DNA of 56,732 bases from JAHECQ01 sp047638695 (GTDB lineage: Bacteria > Actinomycetota > Acidimicrobiia > Acidimicrobiales > SZUA-35), in contig JBLINY010000020.1 of NCBI GenBank assembly GCA_047638695.1, forward strand, positions 1 to 56,732, written 5' to 3'. Position 1 is the stretch's first letter. Each line of letters starts with the position of its first letter. Below, one piece after another: positions 40,736 to 51,300 of the stretch. The notes under the pieces were generated by a model, which was not told the origin of the DNA, did not search any database, and saw only the letters and a list, made by a program, of their open reading frames with translations. Position numbers and translations under genes: made by a program.

Positions 40736-42403
40736 TTAGGCCAGCACGAAACCGTGATAGTCGTTCTCGGCGACGTCAGCGAGTTTCTTGCGATAGCGAG
40801 GAGCCCCGCCGTTGTAGACCACATGGCGGATGTTGCCAGCCTCATGACCCTCGACGTTCGAGTTGTAGCCGGTGAACCACGATGTGACCTTGCCTAGAAG
40901 CATCAGGCTGTACATGTCTGCCACGTGTTGGCCCCACTCGGCTTCGGCTTCGGGGGTCACGTCGACGCTGAGGTGGCCGTTGTCGCGTGCATGGCGCACC
41001 AACTCTGTGGTCCAGTCGACCGTTTCCTCGACGCCGCGGCCGAAGTTCGTGAATCCCGAGCCGGCTTGTGGACCGGCCAACATGATCATGTTCGGGAACC
41101 CACCGACCTGCAGACCGAGATAGGTCACAGGCCCTTCGCTCCACTTGTCACGGAGGCTTTGGCCGTTCCTACCGACGATGTCCATGCGGTCGAACGCGCC
41201 GGTCATGGCATCGAAGCCGGTGGCGTAGACAATCAGATCAACGTCGTAGTCGCGCTCGGAGGTACGTAGTCCCGACTCGGTAACTCGTTCGATCGGCGTG
41301 TCGTTGATATCGACGAGATGTACGTTGTCGCGGTTGTACGCCTCGTAGTAGTTCGTCTCCATCGGAACTCGACGAGTGCCGAAGCCGTGGTCCTTCGGGA
41401 TGAGCTTCTCTGCGAGGACAGGGTCGTTCACCCGCTCACGAATTTTGGCGGCCACGAACCCGCTGAACTCGGCGTTCGCCTCCTCCTTCATCATCACGTC
41501 CAGGAAGTTGCCCTGCCAGATGCGAAACCCTGATGATGCGTACAGCTCCTCGAAGAACGCATAACGCTCTTCCTCAGCCACCTCGAATGTGCCGCGCCGA
41601 TCGAACTGATGGATGAAGCCGCCAGCGGTCGTTGCGCACAGCTCAAAGATCTCCGAATAGCGCGAGCGGATATCGGCCATCTCGGCCTCGTCAATTTTGG
41701 CGTTGTGTAGTGGGGCGCACCAGTTGGGTCGGCGCTGAAAGACGAAGAGCTCGCCTACTTTGTCGGCGATCTCGGCGATCAGCTGCACGGCAGTGGCGCC
41801 AGTGCCGATAACCGCCACCTTCTTGCCGACGAGATCTACCGGCTCTTTGGGCCAGTTGTAGGTGTGGAACGACTGGCCCTCGAAGTCGTCGATGCCTTCG
41901 ATGCGGGGCATCGTTGGTGTCGACAGCACCCCGATGGCCGTGATGAGAAAACGGCAGCTCATCGTGCGGCCGCCGATGAGTTTGACGTTCCAGGTGGAGG
42001 TCTGTTCGTCGAACGCCGCTTGTTCGACCTTGCATCCGAACTGCATGTGTCGGCGCAGGTCGAACTTCGCGGCGACATGGTTGAGGTAGCGAAGATTCTC
42101 GGGCTGGGACGAGAAGTGCTCGCTCCAATGCCATTCGTCGAGCAGCTCCTCGGAGAACGAGTAGCCGTAGGTGTAGCTCTCGGAGTCGAACCGGCAGCCG
42201 GGATAGCGGTTCTTGTACCAGGTTCCGCCGAGATCGTCAGCGGCCTCGATGCACGCGACGTCCATGCCCATTTCGGCCAGGCGATAGAGCTGGTAAATGC
42301 CGGACAGGCCGGCCCCGATAATGATCGCCTCGTGGTGCTCCGGATTGGCCGCTTCGGTGTTCATCGATCCCACGTTCTCTTTCTGCCCGTTGTCGAGCTG
42401 CAT
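40736..42403 (-). CDS. Baeyer-Villiger flavin monooxygenase (cyclohexanone monooxygenase-like)
   Basis: A 555-residue class B flavoprotein monooxygenase that inserts oxygen next to a ketone using NADPH and FAD. IIIGAGLSG (residues 28-35) binds FAD, GGTWYKNRYPGCRFD is the typical BVMO segment, the fingerprint F-x-G-x-x-x-H-x-x-x-W-P appears as FEGQSFHTYNWP (174-185), and VIGTGATAVQ (199-208) binds NADPH. IVYATGFDAMTGAFDRMDI is the conserved ATG region. ATG at 42403 has AGGGTGA 7 bases upstream; ATG 42364 and GTG 42424 are alternatives. Single gene, with the substrate probably a cyclic or long-chain ketone. Confidence 0.93.
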   Translation of the reverse strand: MQLDNGQKENVGSMNTEAANPEHHEAIIIGAGLSGIYQLYRLAEMGMDVACIEAADDLGGTWYKNRYPGCRFDSESYTYGYSFSEELLDEWHWSEHFSSQPENLRYLNHVAAKFDLRRHMQFGCKVEQAAFDEQTSTWNVKLIGGRTMSCRFLITAIGVLSTPTMPRIEGIDDFEGQSFHTYNWPKEPVDLVGKKVAVIGTGATAVQLIAEIADKVGELFVFQRRPNWCAPLHNAKIDEAEMADIRSRYSEIFELCATTAGGFIHQFDRRGTFEVAEEERYAFFEELYASSGFRIWQGNFLDVMMKEEANAEFSGFVAAKIRERVNDPVLAEKLIPKDHGFGTRRVPMETNYYEAYNRDNVHLVDINDTPIERVTESGLRTSERDYDVDLIVYATGFDAMTGAFDRMDIVGRNGQSLRDKWSEGPVTYLGLQVGGFPNMIMLAGPQAGSGFTNFGRGVEETVDWTTELVRHARDNGHLSVDVTPEAEAEWGQHVADMYSLMLLGKVTSWFTGYNSNVEGHEAGNIRHVVYNGGAPRYRKKLADVAENDYHGFVLA

Positions 42404-42721
42404 GCTTGCGTCACCCTGAATCACGACTCACCGACATCCCACACTCGATGGGAACCAGTACCCCGTAGCGTAGAACAACGCCGGAGAACGCACGGCCTCG
42501 AGGCCAGCTACCCGACGACATCGAGATCCTGGCCGATTCATCGGCGATGAGAGCGACGAGTTCGTCGCCGACCCAGAACCGTCGCGACTGGCACCTCGGT
42601 GAAGCCTGTCGACAGAGGGGTGCAGGCACCCCCTTCGAGTTGGTTGTCCGCACCAGTGATCGAAGGCCTGATCGGCCTCATTGTGGATACGGAACCAGTT
42701 GTCCGACCCGGGAGTAGCGAC

Positions 42722-43867
42722 ATGACCAACCAACCGACCATCGCCCAGCGAAGCCGATCGCGCTTCTCCTCACTGCTACTTGCCGTAGCAGTGGCCCTTG
42801 CCACTCTGCCCTTCGTCGCCATCGCACCGGCCGGAGCATCGGGATCAGCAGATGAGAGCGTCGATCGTCTCTACTGCGCCTATTTCCTGAGGGCTCCTGA
42901 TGCGGGAGGAAGCGCCTATTGGAACGACCGGAGAAGTGCTGGGCTTCGGCTTGACTTGATGGCGGAGTTCTTCGCCGGCTCCGAAGAGTTCCGCAGTACC
43001 TACGGGGATCAGGTCAGCAACGGCGACTTCATTCGCCTGATCTACCGGAACTTGTTTGATCGGCTTCCCGACGATGCGGGGTTCGCCTTTTGGGTCGATG
43101 CCTTGGATGGCGGCATGCCGAGAGGGCGAGTGATGATCCACTTCAGCGAATCTGAGGAATACCGCGACCGCTTCGGCGCACAAGGTTGCGGCACCGCTGA
43201 CGACGGCGGAGGCGAACCCGAGATTCGGACTGACAAGATCCTCGTGCTGCGAGCCAGAAGTGGTCAGGGCGGAGGTCCCGAGAGCAATCTGGTGCGCGCC
43301 ACTACGTGGAGCTGGAACACAACTACCGGCCGCCTCACCGCCCGAGCAGCCTTCGGTTTCGGCGCAGCAGGAGAGTCCATCACTGCGTGGTCACGGTTGG
43401 AGTCGGGATTCAAGCCCTACCGACCAAACGCCTCGCTTTCGGTCGATACAAGCTGGAATGGCCGTGTCTCAGCATTCAGCGGTGTGGACAGTCATTCCAA
43501 TGTCGCCATCGTCGTTCGGCTGCGGGAACGCGACACCCAGCGAGTCGTCTGGGAAGAAGTGCTGCTCAACGACGGGGTTGGTGCGGGGTATCAGGGAATT
43601 GCAGCGTTCCAAATCGAGGGATCGGCCAACAACACGTTCCCACTTCCAGTACTCGACACATCGGTCATCTACCGAGCCGAGGTTGAACTCCGGTGCACGA
43701 CACAAATCGGACTCAGCCTGGGGACCACGGTCTGTGACATGCGGCCAGAGTTGCTGGTCGCTGGCAGCGGCCTGGACTATGGACTGACGCTCAACAGTTG
43801 GTCGGTCGAGTACGACCAGGGTGTGTGTCCGCCAGAGGTCAAGCGAGATGGATGTGTCTACCCGTGA
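42722..43867 (+). CDS. Secreted DUF4214-domain protein
   Basis: A 381-residue exported protein. The signal peptide is residues 1-39 (RSRSRFSS, then LLLAVAVALATLPFVAIA, cleaved after PAGASG-type site). Residues 42-150 hold a DUF4214 domain in two repeats: VDRLYCAYFLRAPDAGGSAYW and IRLIYRNLFDRLPDDAGFAFW, each followed by a helix ending in an F-SxSEE-(F/Y)R motif. After a short acidic linker comes a 200-residue beta-rich C-terminal domain with no recognised family, containing four Cys. DUF4214 is found in surface and secreted proteins of marine bacteria. ATG at 42722 follows GGGAG; earlier in-frame ATGs lack both. Confidence 0.82.
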   Translation: MTNQPTIAQRSRSRFSSLLLAVAVALATLPFVAIAPAGASGSADESVDRLYCAYFLRAPDAGGSAYWNDRRSAGLRLDLMAEFFAGSEEFRSTYGDQVSNGDFIRLIYRNLFDRLPDDAGFAFWVDALDGGMPRGRVMIHFSESEEYRDRFGAQGCGTADDGGGEPEIRTDKILVLRARSGQGGGPESNLVRATTWSWNTTTGRLTARAAFGFGAAGESITAWSRLESGFKPYRPNASLSVDTSWNGRVSAFSGVDSHSNVAIVVRLRERDTQRVVWEEVLLNDGVGAGYQGIAAFQIEGSANNTFPLPVLDTSVIYRAEVELRCTTQIGLSLGTTVCDMRPELLVAGSGLDYGLTLNSWSVEYDQGVCPPEVKRDGCVYP

Positions 43868-43893
43868 GCAGGCAAGCGACGAGCGAAGCGCCA

Positions 43894-44550
43894 CTACTGT
43901 GCGAGCCAAAGCAGAACAGCCTTCACCCGGCGGTGGGCTTCCTCGTCCTCGCCTAGGTCCAGCTTGGCGAAGATGGAGTTGATGTGTCGTGCGACGGCTC
44001 GTTCACTCAACACCAAGCTTCTGGCCACCGCTCCGTTGTTCAGTCCTTGTGCGATGAGCGACAGCACGTCGCGTTCCCGTGGCGTCAGTACGTCGATGGC
44101 CGAACTCTTCTGGGATCGAGTCTGAACCAGAACCTCCACGATGTGAGGGTCAACGGAGGATCCGCCCTCGACAACAGCCTCTATGGCCCGTGCCAGTTCG
44201 CCGGGGGCCACTCGGTCTTTCAGTAGATACGCAAGTCCGTCAGAGCCGTTCTCGAACAACATCAGCACATAGGCGGGATCGGCGAATTGGGATAGCACAA
44301 CCACCCCGGTGTCCGGATAGGTGGATCGGATCTCGAGGGCTTCCACGATGCCTTCGTCGGTGTTCGTTGGTGGCATGCGAATGTCGGTCACGACTACGTC
44401 CGGCCGATGCTCAGCAACCGCCTTTCTGAGCTCATCGCGGTCGCCGGCCTCGGCCACCAGCGTCATCTGAGGCAGACTCCGCAAGACGGCGGCGACACCC
44501 TCTCTAATGAGGTAGTTGTCGTCGGCGAGAACAACTCGAAGGCCAGCCAT
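43894..44550 (-). CDS. NarL/FixJ-type response regulator
   Basis: A 218-residue two-component regulator. The receiver domain opens RVVLADDNYLIREGVAAVLR (acid-pocket Asp-Asp) and the phosphorylated Asp56 lies in VVVTDIRMP; the conserved Ser/Thr and Lys follow (VVLSQFAD, YLLKDRVAP). The C-terminal LuxR helix-turn-helix is VLTPRERDVLSLIAQGLNNG, AVARSLVLSERAVARHINSI. ATG at 44550 gives the standard N-terminus. It is divergent from the histidine kinase gene (79 bases between starts), which is the probable partner. A spacing of about 55 residues between the LuxR and the C-terminus is normal. Confidence 0.93.
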   Translation of the reverse strand: MAGLRVVLADDNYLIREGVAAVLRSLPQMTLVAEAGDRDELRKAVAEHRPDVVVTDIRMPPTNTDEGIVEALEIRSTYPDTGVVVLSQFADPAYVLMLFENGSDGLAYLLKDRVAPGELARAIEAVVEGGSSVDPHIVEVLVQTRSQKSSAIDVLTPRERDVLSLIAQGLNNGAVARSLVLSERAVARHINSIFAKLDLGEDEEAHRRVKAVLLWLAQ

Positions 44551-44629
44551 GACTCGAAAGTACCCGGGTAAAGCCGAAGCGTCGAAGACTTCCTTCGCAG
44601 CTCCCGGCAAGGCTGCGTATCGTGACGGC

Positions 44630-45913
44630 ATGACGAGCCGGATGGGAGCGCGGGGTCGGCAACCTCCGCAAGACCAGACGGCAAACGACGTCACCCGGGC
44701 ATTTATTCGGCTCGATCGGTTCGCGGCCATCGCCGGTGCGGTAGTCGTCGTTGTTGGTAACGGGCTCTTCGTTCGGGAAGCAGGAGTCTGGCTGATACTG
44801 CCCTTCATCGCCCTGCTCGTGTTGGCACTAACCGTTGCCGGCGATCAATTGCGCAGGGGCAAGGTCGAGCGTGCGCTCGGGTTGGTGATGATTGGCAACT
44901 GGGCGGTCGCGCTGGCCGTCGCCGTTCTCTTGCCATTCCTCTGGCCCGTCATGATCCTCACCATCCTCATGCCACTGGTGCTGAGCACGCCACACCTGCA
45001 GAGTCGCCCACTGGTTGTCGCCATTGGCGCTGCGTCGGCGACGGCGGCGATTGTCGGCCTTATTGGGCTGCTGAACGACGACGGCGGGATGATCGAGGAC
45101 GTCGACGACTCGTTTGAACTCGTTGTGGTGGTGGGAGCGCTTGCGATCCAGATCGTGCCAATCGCCTTGGTGGTGTGGAGTCACAACCGACTCCAGCGTG
45201 CCGCTCTCGACGACACCCGTTTCGTCAACGACGAACTTCAACAGTCACAACTCGAGCTAGAAGGATCTCGTCGACGAGTGGTCGAAGCAGCGGACCAAGC
45301 GCGGAACGTCATCGAACGGGACCTCCACGACGGGGCTCAACAACAGCTTGTCGCCCTCGGGATGCGGCTTCGACTCCTAGAACACAAGGCAGAAGAGGCA
45401 GTCTCGCCATCGATCCATCACGAGATTCGCGGTCTCGTCGGAGATCTCGATTCTGCAGTTGCGTCGCTCCGCGACCTTGCCCATGGCATCTATCCAACGA
45501 TCCTCTCGGCGAGGGGAGTCGGCGAGGCTCTCCGAGCGGAGGTACGGAGGTTCCTCACGCCGATTGCCGTCGATATCGACGAGATCGATCGTCACGATCC
45601 GAGCGTCGAGGCGTCGCTGTACTTCATAGCGATCGAGGCTCTGGTCAACGCGGCCAAGCATGCAGATGGTGCGGCGGTGTCGATCTCACTGACCGTTGAA
45701 GCTTCGAGCTCCGGCCACTGGCTCGTGCTTCAGGTTCACGACGAAGGGCCTGGGTTCCCCGCGGACAGTGTCGAGGAGTCACATGGTCTCGCCAACATGC
45801 GCGACCGCGCTTCGGCCGTCGGGGGGACACTGGTCATCAAGAGCGGCGCGGGTGCTGGCACGACGGTCACCGCTTGTCTGCCGGCCTCACCGGAAACATC
45901 TGTTCGACGATGA
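44630..45913 (+). CDS. NarL-type sensor histidine kinase (HisKA_3)
   Basis: A 427-residue membrane histidine kinase. Five or six hydrophobic segments occupy residues 31-183 with no sizeable external loop, so it probably senses a membrane or envelope state. A short coiled coil (ELQQSQLELEGSRRRV) leads to the dimerisation helix with the phospho-acceptor His233 in IERDLHDGAQQQLVAL, the HisKA_3 signature. The HATPase_c domain has AIEALVNAAKHADG (N box), VHDEGPGF (G1) and GLANMRDRA (G2). It should phosphorylate the divergent response regulator. ATG at 44630 is used; upstream ATGs overlap the regulator gene. Confidence 0.92.
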   Translation: MTSRMGARGRQPPQDQTANDVTRAFIRLDRFAAIAGAVVVVVGNGLFVREAGVWLILPFIALLVLALTVAGDQLRRGKVERALGLVMIGNWAVALAVAVLLPFLWPVMILTILMPLVLSTPHLQSRPLVVAIGAASATAAIVGLIGLLNDDGGMIEDVDDSFELVVVVGALAIQIVPIALVVWSHNRLQRAALDDTRFVNDELQQSQLELEGSRRRVVEAADQARNVIERDLHDGAQQQLVALGMRLRLLEHKAEEAVSPSIHHEIRGLVGDLDSAVASLRDLAHGIYPTILSARGVGEALRAEVRRFLTPIAVDIDEIDRHDPSVEASLYFIAIEALVNAAKHADGAAVSISLTVEASSSGHWLVLQVHDEGPGFPADSVEESHGLANMRDRASAVGGTLVIKSGAGAGTTVTACLPASPETSVRR

Positions 45914-46048
45914 AGCGCAGTTCGGAGACTGTCGAGCTAGATCCGTTCGACGCTTGGCTGGCGATGCCGCCGGCAGAACTAACGTCGGACCGCGTGCCGG
46001 GCACCCGAGCACATGATCGACCATCAAGTAGAACGCAGGTAGCACGCC

Positions 46049-46945
46049 ATGGCGACCACATTTGACCTTCTCCAGATCGAAGTGAACGAGGGCGTTCGCA
46101 CGATCACGATCCACCACAAGCATCCAGCTTGCGTGATGACTATCGACTTGTCGGTGGAGCTGGCACGGGCGGTCAATGAGGCGGAAGTGGATGATGCAAC
46201 GCGTGTCATTGTGCTCCGATCCGCAGACCCGGATTTCTTCATCGCCCACTTCGACGTCAGTGAGATTCTGAACTGGGTCGACCTTGGTCCCGACTCCGAG
46301 CACAACCAGTTCAACGATGCGCGAGTCGCGGCGATCGAGGCGGGCACGCCCCGTCATGAGGTGCGTCCGGGCACGGCCGAGGTCTTACGGACGAGCAGCA
46401 AGGTGAGCATTGCCGAAATCGCCGGTCGCGCCGGCGGGGGAGGCAACGAGCTTTGTAGCGGTTGCGATATGCGTTTCGGCCTTGCCGGCAAGACGACGTT
46501 CAATCAGATGGAGGTTCCACTCGGCATCCTCCCCGGTGGCAACGGGACGGTGAACTTCCCCAAACTGATGGGGCGAGGCCGAGCCCTCGAGCTGATTCTG
46601 GGTGGCGCCGATCTCGACGCCGAGACGGCTGAACGGTGGGGCTACTTGAATCGTGTGTTCCCATCCAGGGAGTCACTCACCGCCCATGTGGATGCGCTGG
46701 CGGCGCGGATTGCCAGCTTCCCGACGGTGGCGGTCACCGCAGCCAAACAGAGTGTGTTGAACTCACAATCCATGTCTCAGGACGATGCGCTCGCTCAGGA
46801 GTTCCTCCTTTTCGCAAAGACGATGAAGGACCCCGCCTCGCGCAAGCTGATGGCTGCGTTTCTAGAGGAGCGGGGCGGTCAGACCCGCGAGGGTGAGCTG
46901 AAGGTGGGCGAGCTGGCGCCGTACCTGCCCTTTTCGGAGCTTTGA
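46049..46945 (+). CDS. Enoyl-CoA hydratase/isomerase (crotonase) family protein
   Basis: A 298-residue crotonase-fold protein. Oxyanion-hole strands are FFIAHFDVSEI and IAGRAGGGGNELCSGCDMRF; the catalytic-region segment QMEVPLGILPGGNGTVNFPK carries the Glu typical of hydratases, followed by GRGRALELILGG and WGYLNRVFP. The extended loop DLGPDSEHNQFNDARVAA and a C-terminal tail (GGQTREGELKVGELAPY) are unusual but within family variation. Substrate unknown. It stands 135 bases after the kinase gene; that gap holds no recognisable gene. Confidence 0.87.
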   Translation: MATTFDLLQIEVNEGVRTITIHHKHPACVMTIDLSVELARAVNEAEVDDATRVIVLRSADPDFFIAHFDVSEILNWVDLGPDSEHNQFNDARVAAIEAGTPRHEVRPGTAEVLRTSSKVSIAEIAGRAGGGGNELCSGCDMRFGLAGKTTFNQMEVPLGILPGGNGTVNFPKLMGRGRALELILGGADLDAETAERWGYLNRVFPSRESLTAHVDALAARIASFPTVAVTAAKQSVLNSQSMSQDDALAQEFLLFAKTMKDPASRKLMAAFLEERGGQTREGELKVGELAPYLPFSEL

Positions 46946-47003
46946 TAGCGCTCCGCCGTCCCGTCTCACGTCCCGACTCAACGTCGACCCGCCGTCGACT
47001 CGC

Positions 47004-47408
47004 TCACTCGGCAGAAACGTCATACTCCATCGCCAGGGCCGGGTTGCCGCCAGGGTCCTCGAAGGCGATGAGATGCCCGACCCCCGAGATTGTGAACTTT
47101 TCCATGAGGATCCTGCCTCCGGCGGCGAGAATCCGTTCGCGGACGAGCTCTACGTTCTCGACGCCGAATGTGCACTCGAATCCGAGTGTCGGGGCGTCGT
47201 CGAGAAGTTGACGGCGTTGCTGAATCGCTCCCATCGGTGCTTCCCCTGACTCGTCCAGGATCTGGACGAAGTCAGGTGGTCCGTAGTCCTGGAACTGCCA
47301 GCCGAACACCGACCCGTAGAACGCCTGAGTGGCCTCGACGTTATCTGTGTTGATCGCGAAATGGGTCAATCCGGGGCTCATGGGCGCCATGGTGGCAGAA
47401 GTGGCCAT
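47004..47408 (-). CDS. VOC-superfamily (glyoxalase/bleomycin-resistance-like) protein
   Basis: A 134-residue VOC-fold protein of the 'glyoxalase superfamily, 27 kDa antigen CFP30B-like' kind, single domain pair. GLTHFAINTDNVEATQAFYGSVFGW (first part GLTHFAINTDNVEATQAFY) has the first metal-ligand His; LMEKFTISGVGHLIAFEDPGGN has the GVGH...DPxGN motif and the terminal Glu is in ALAMEY. ATG at 47408 has a near-perfect ribosome site (AGGAGGT, 6 bases upstream). It is divergent from an AraC regulator gene (28 bases), which may control it. Confidence 0.87.
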   Translation of the reverse strand: MATSATMAPMSPGLTHFAINTDNVEATQAFYGSVFGWQFQDYGPPDFVQILDESGEAPMGAIQQRRQLLDDAPTLGFECTFGVENVELVRERILAAGGRILMEKFTISGVGHLIAFEDPGGNPALAMEYDVSAE

Positions 47409-47436
47409 CGGCTGACCTCCTACACTTTGACTTCTC

Positions 47437-48180
47437 ATGTCGATTTCTCGCCGACAGGGGTCTCGGGTGCGGAGCTACTCTATCACTCACCCACCCGGAC
47501 GGGTGTCGCTGCCAACGCAGCCGGGCTGGGACTATCTCGTGTTCGCCCACTCCGGCCTGTTCACTGCCATCACAGAACGTCAGGCTTGGACCATTCCCGC
47601 CCATCGGGCACTTTGTGTTCCCGACGGGACCCGCGTGCAGATCCAAACGGCGCGACGTTCTGCGATCAGGTGCCTTTACTTTGGCGTTGGTCTCGACGTA
47701 GTCGGTGATGTGGTTCGGGTCGTGAACTTGGCGCCGTTGACCCGTGAGTTGATGTCCCACGCTGTGTTGACCGCGCCAATGAATCTCGAAGCTCCGGCAA
47801 GCGGGGCGGTGATCACGTTGCTGACAGAGCGGCTCGCTAGCGAACCTGATGCGCCACTTCATTTGCCGCTCCCCGTGGATCCGGTTGCCAAAGAAGTCGC
47901 GGCGTCAATCATCTCGGACCCCGCAATCGATCTAGAGCATCAACTTCAGTCCGCGAACGCCAGTCGCCGGACGATCGAGCGGCGCTTCAAGTCCGAAACG
48001 TTCATGAGTCTGGGCCAGTGGCGGAGACGGGCACGCATTCTTGCCGCCGTCAGCATGCTGGCCCAAGGCGACAGCGTGACCCGTGTCGCCGTGACGGTTG
48101 GCTACGCCTCACCGAGTGCTTTTGTTTCGGCGTTCCGGTCCGAGCTCGGCGCACCGCCCCGAGAGTTCATGCGGAGCTAG
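47437..48180 (+). CDS. AraC-family transcriptional regulator
   Basis: A 247-residue AraC-type regulator. The N-terminal half is a cupin-like ligand domain (WDYLVFAHSGLFTAITERQAW, then IPAHRALCVPDGTRVQIQ). The C-terminal double helix-turn-helix is LEHQLQSANASRRTIERRFK and VTRVAVTVGYASPSAFVSAFR, ending LGAPPREFMRS. The second HTH contains the conserved GY-xxxSxFxxxFR signature. It diverges from the VOC gene with only 28 bases between start codons, so both share one control region. Confidence 0.9.
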   Translation: MSISRRQGSRVRSYSITHPPGRVSLPTQPGWDYLVFAHSGLFTAITERQAWTIPAHRALCVPDGTRVQIQTARRSAIRCLYFGVGLDVVGDVVRVVNLAPLTRELMSHAVLTAPMNLEAPASGAVITLLTERLASEPDAPLHLPLPVDPVAKEVAASIISDPAIDLEHQLQSANASRRTIERRFKSETFMSLGQWRRRARILAAVSMLAQGDSVTRVAVTVGYASPSAFVSAFRSELGAPPREFMRS

Positions 48181-48336
48181 ATCTGAGCTTGAGGCCAATA
48201 GTCTCGACGGTAGCGGGTTCACGAAGTGTCCCGTGATCTGGACCTCATCGACCGCGAATGGCCTGGTCAGTGACGGGATCGCGCCCTCTGACGCAGCTGT
48301 GATGTAGCTGTAAGGTCCGCCGATGATCATGAGGGC

Positions 48337-51300
48337 ATGACAACGGCTACGGCACCAGTGGGGGAACTCGAAGAGCCGACGATTCGGGTGTTCGGCGGCA
48401 TCGGTGTGTTCGACGCGGGTGAGCCAAGCAGTATCGGGGGCCCGCGGCAGCAGAAGCTGCTGGCCTTACTGGCGATTCGTGCCGGTGCCGTGGTCGACAT
48501 CGATTGGTTGGCCGAGCACCTCTGGACTGATGACGACCGACCGGCGGCGCCGGCCCCTGCGTTGCGCACCTATGTGTCGCGGCTGCGGAGTTCGTTTCCG
48601 GAGGCCGCACAATCGTGGATCGAGACCGTGCCTTCGGGGTATCGCCTCGCTGCGCCCGAAAGAGCGGTGGAACACCTGAGGGTCGAAGCCCTTCGAGCCT
48701 CAGCCAAGGAGGCGCGGGACCGCGAAGATCCGCTTGCGGCACAAGAGCTGCTGAACGAGGCACTTGGTCTTTGGCGGGGCGCGCCCTTCCGCGAGCTGGA
48801 AGACGACGAGTGGGCCCGGGCACGCATCGAACATCTCGAACAGGACCGGCTGGAGATGTTGGAGGAGCGGTGGGAAACCGCTCTTGTGCTGGGTCGGCAT
48901 ACTCAGATCACGGGCGAGCTGGCATCGTTTACGAGCGAGCATGGCCTGCGTGACCGGGCGGCCCGTCAGTTCGCCATGGCGCTACATCGCAGCGGCCGGA
49001 CACCCGAGGCGCTTCGCGTCCTGACGAATCACCGGCAAACGGTGGCGGATGAGACCGGGCTCGACCCGTCGCCGGCGGTCATCGAGTTGGAGCAGGCGCT
49101 GATCGATGGCGATGCGTCGCTTGATGCCGAGTCGGCGGGCCGGCCGCTGCGCGGCTATCGCCTTATCGAAGAGGCCGGGGTTGGCGCTTTCGCCATCGTC
49201 TGGCGTGGCATCCAACCCTCGGTCAACCGTGAGGTGGCGATCAAGCAGATCCGTTCCGAACTCGCTTCGGAGCCTGAGTTCATCCGTCGCTTCGAAGCCG
49301 AGGCACACCTCGTCGCCCGGATTGAGCACCCACACATCGTGCCGCTGATCGACTTCTGGCGCGATCCCGATTCGGCCTATCTGGTGATGCGCTGGTTGCC
49401 GGGCGGCACCCTCGAGCAGCGTCTCGACGACGGACCACTGCCGATCTCCGAGACGCTGGTTCTCGCTCGCCAGATTGGTGGTGCACTCGCAGCGGCGCAC
49501 AGCCACGGGATCATCCACCGCGATGTCAAGACCGGCAACATCCTGTTCGACGAGGCCGGTCATGGGTTTCTCGGCGATTTTGGTATCGCCCTCGAAGCGA
49601 CCAAGTCAGCGGGGCCCGAGGCTGCCCTGTCGCCCGGTTCTCCGGCGTACTCGGCGCCAGAGCAGATCCGCCGCCAGCCGCTCGGGCCGGAAGCCGACGT
49701 GTTCAGCCTCGGAGTCGTGGTGTTCGAATGTCTCACCGGGGCGCTGCCGTTCGCCGAGATGTCGGCCCAGGACTTGGTTGAGCGGCAACTCACCGAGCCG
49801 TTTCCTCCGCTGACTGAACTTCGATCGGATGTGCCCTCATCGGTGTCGGATGCAGTAGCGAAGGCGACCGCCAAGGAGGCAGCGGATCGTTTCCCCAGCG
49901 TCGCCGCCTTCCTCGATGCGCTCGAACCAGCGGCTGCTGCTGCCCATGTCGAGGACACACCCTTCAACGGCGATGTCGCCAACCCGTACAACGGGCTGCA
50001 GGCCTTCGACGACGGTGACACCGATCGGTTCTTCGGTCGCGAACGGCTAGTCAGCGAGCTCATCGGTCGACTCGCAGGTGACACCATCAGCTCGAGATGC
50101 GCCATCGTGGTCGGCCCCTCGGGGTCGGGAAAGTCATCGGTTGTCCGGGCCGGGCTGGTGCCTGCGATACGAGCGGGACGGGTCGCTGGGTCCGATCAGT
50201 GGTTTACCACGACGATGGTGCCCGGGACCGACCCGTTCGAATCGCTGGCGGCAGCACTGCTCCGGATTGCCGTGGACCCGCCAGCAATGCTGCTCGACCA
50301 ACTCCGCGACGGGAACCGCGGGATCCTGCGCGGTGTAGGCCGGTGCCTGGATTCTGACACCGGACGCATTCTTCTGGTGATCGACCAGTTCGAGGAGGTC
50401 TTCGCCGGGTCGAGTGCCGACGACGCTGCGCAGTTCCTGCACGCCCTCGCTGCAGCTGTCAGCGAGCCAAGGTCGTCGCTCCGTCTCGTGGCGACCTTGC
50501 GGGCCGACTTCTACGACCGACCCCTCGCCCATCAAACGTTCGCAACGGTGCTGAAGCAGACATCGGTCGACGTGACTCCGCTCGCCCCGGACGAGTTGGA
50601 GCGAGCCATCGTAGAACCAGCCCGCCGACAGGGTGTGGCGTTCGAGTCTGGGCTCGTTGCTCGCATCGCGGCCGAAGCAGCTGGCCAGCCGTCGCCGCTA
50701 CCACTGTTGCAATATGCGCTGGGCGAACTCTTCGATCGGCGGAACGGCAATGTGCTAACGACCGACGCATATGACGCCATCGGGGGCCTCAGCGGGGCCC
50801 TGGCAACGCGGGCGGAAGCGATCTACGCCGCGGCCAATTCAGGACCGCGAGTGGTACTCCGTCGATTGTTCGGCCGCATGGTCGACCCTCGTGCCGGTTC
50901 GGTTGACCTGCGACGGCGTACCTCGGTGCCCGATCTCGGCAGCGGCGACGATGTGACGTGGGTGCTCAATGAGCTGGGGCGGGCTCGACTCGTGACGTTC
51001 GATCGCGACGTGGCCACCCGCGAACCCACCGTCGAGGTCGCCCACGAGGCGCTGCTTCGTGAGTGGCCGAGGCTCGTCGATTGGTTGCAGGAGGACGCTG
51101 CCCTCCTCCGTTCCCTCGACGAGTTGAACCGTGCGTCCGACACGTGGCACGGCGGAGGCCGAGAAGTCTCCGACCTGTATAGAGGGGGTCGACTCGAGTC
51201 GGCTGCCGGTCTCTCCTCAACGGCGGCCGAGCGGTTGCGACCGGTCGACGTCGACTTCGTCGAGTCATCCCAGGCCGCCGCTGATAAAGAGCGCAGCGTC

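Noticed and set aside
45914..46048. A short gene between the histidine kinase and the enoyl-CoA hydratase
   Set aside because: A 63-codon frame overlaps both neighbours, but has no ribosome site or recognisable domain.
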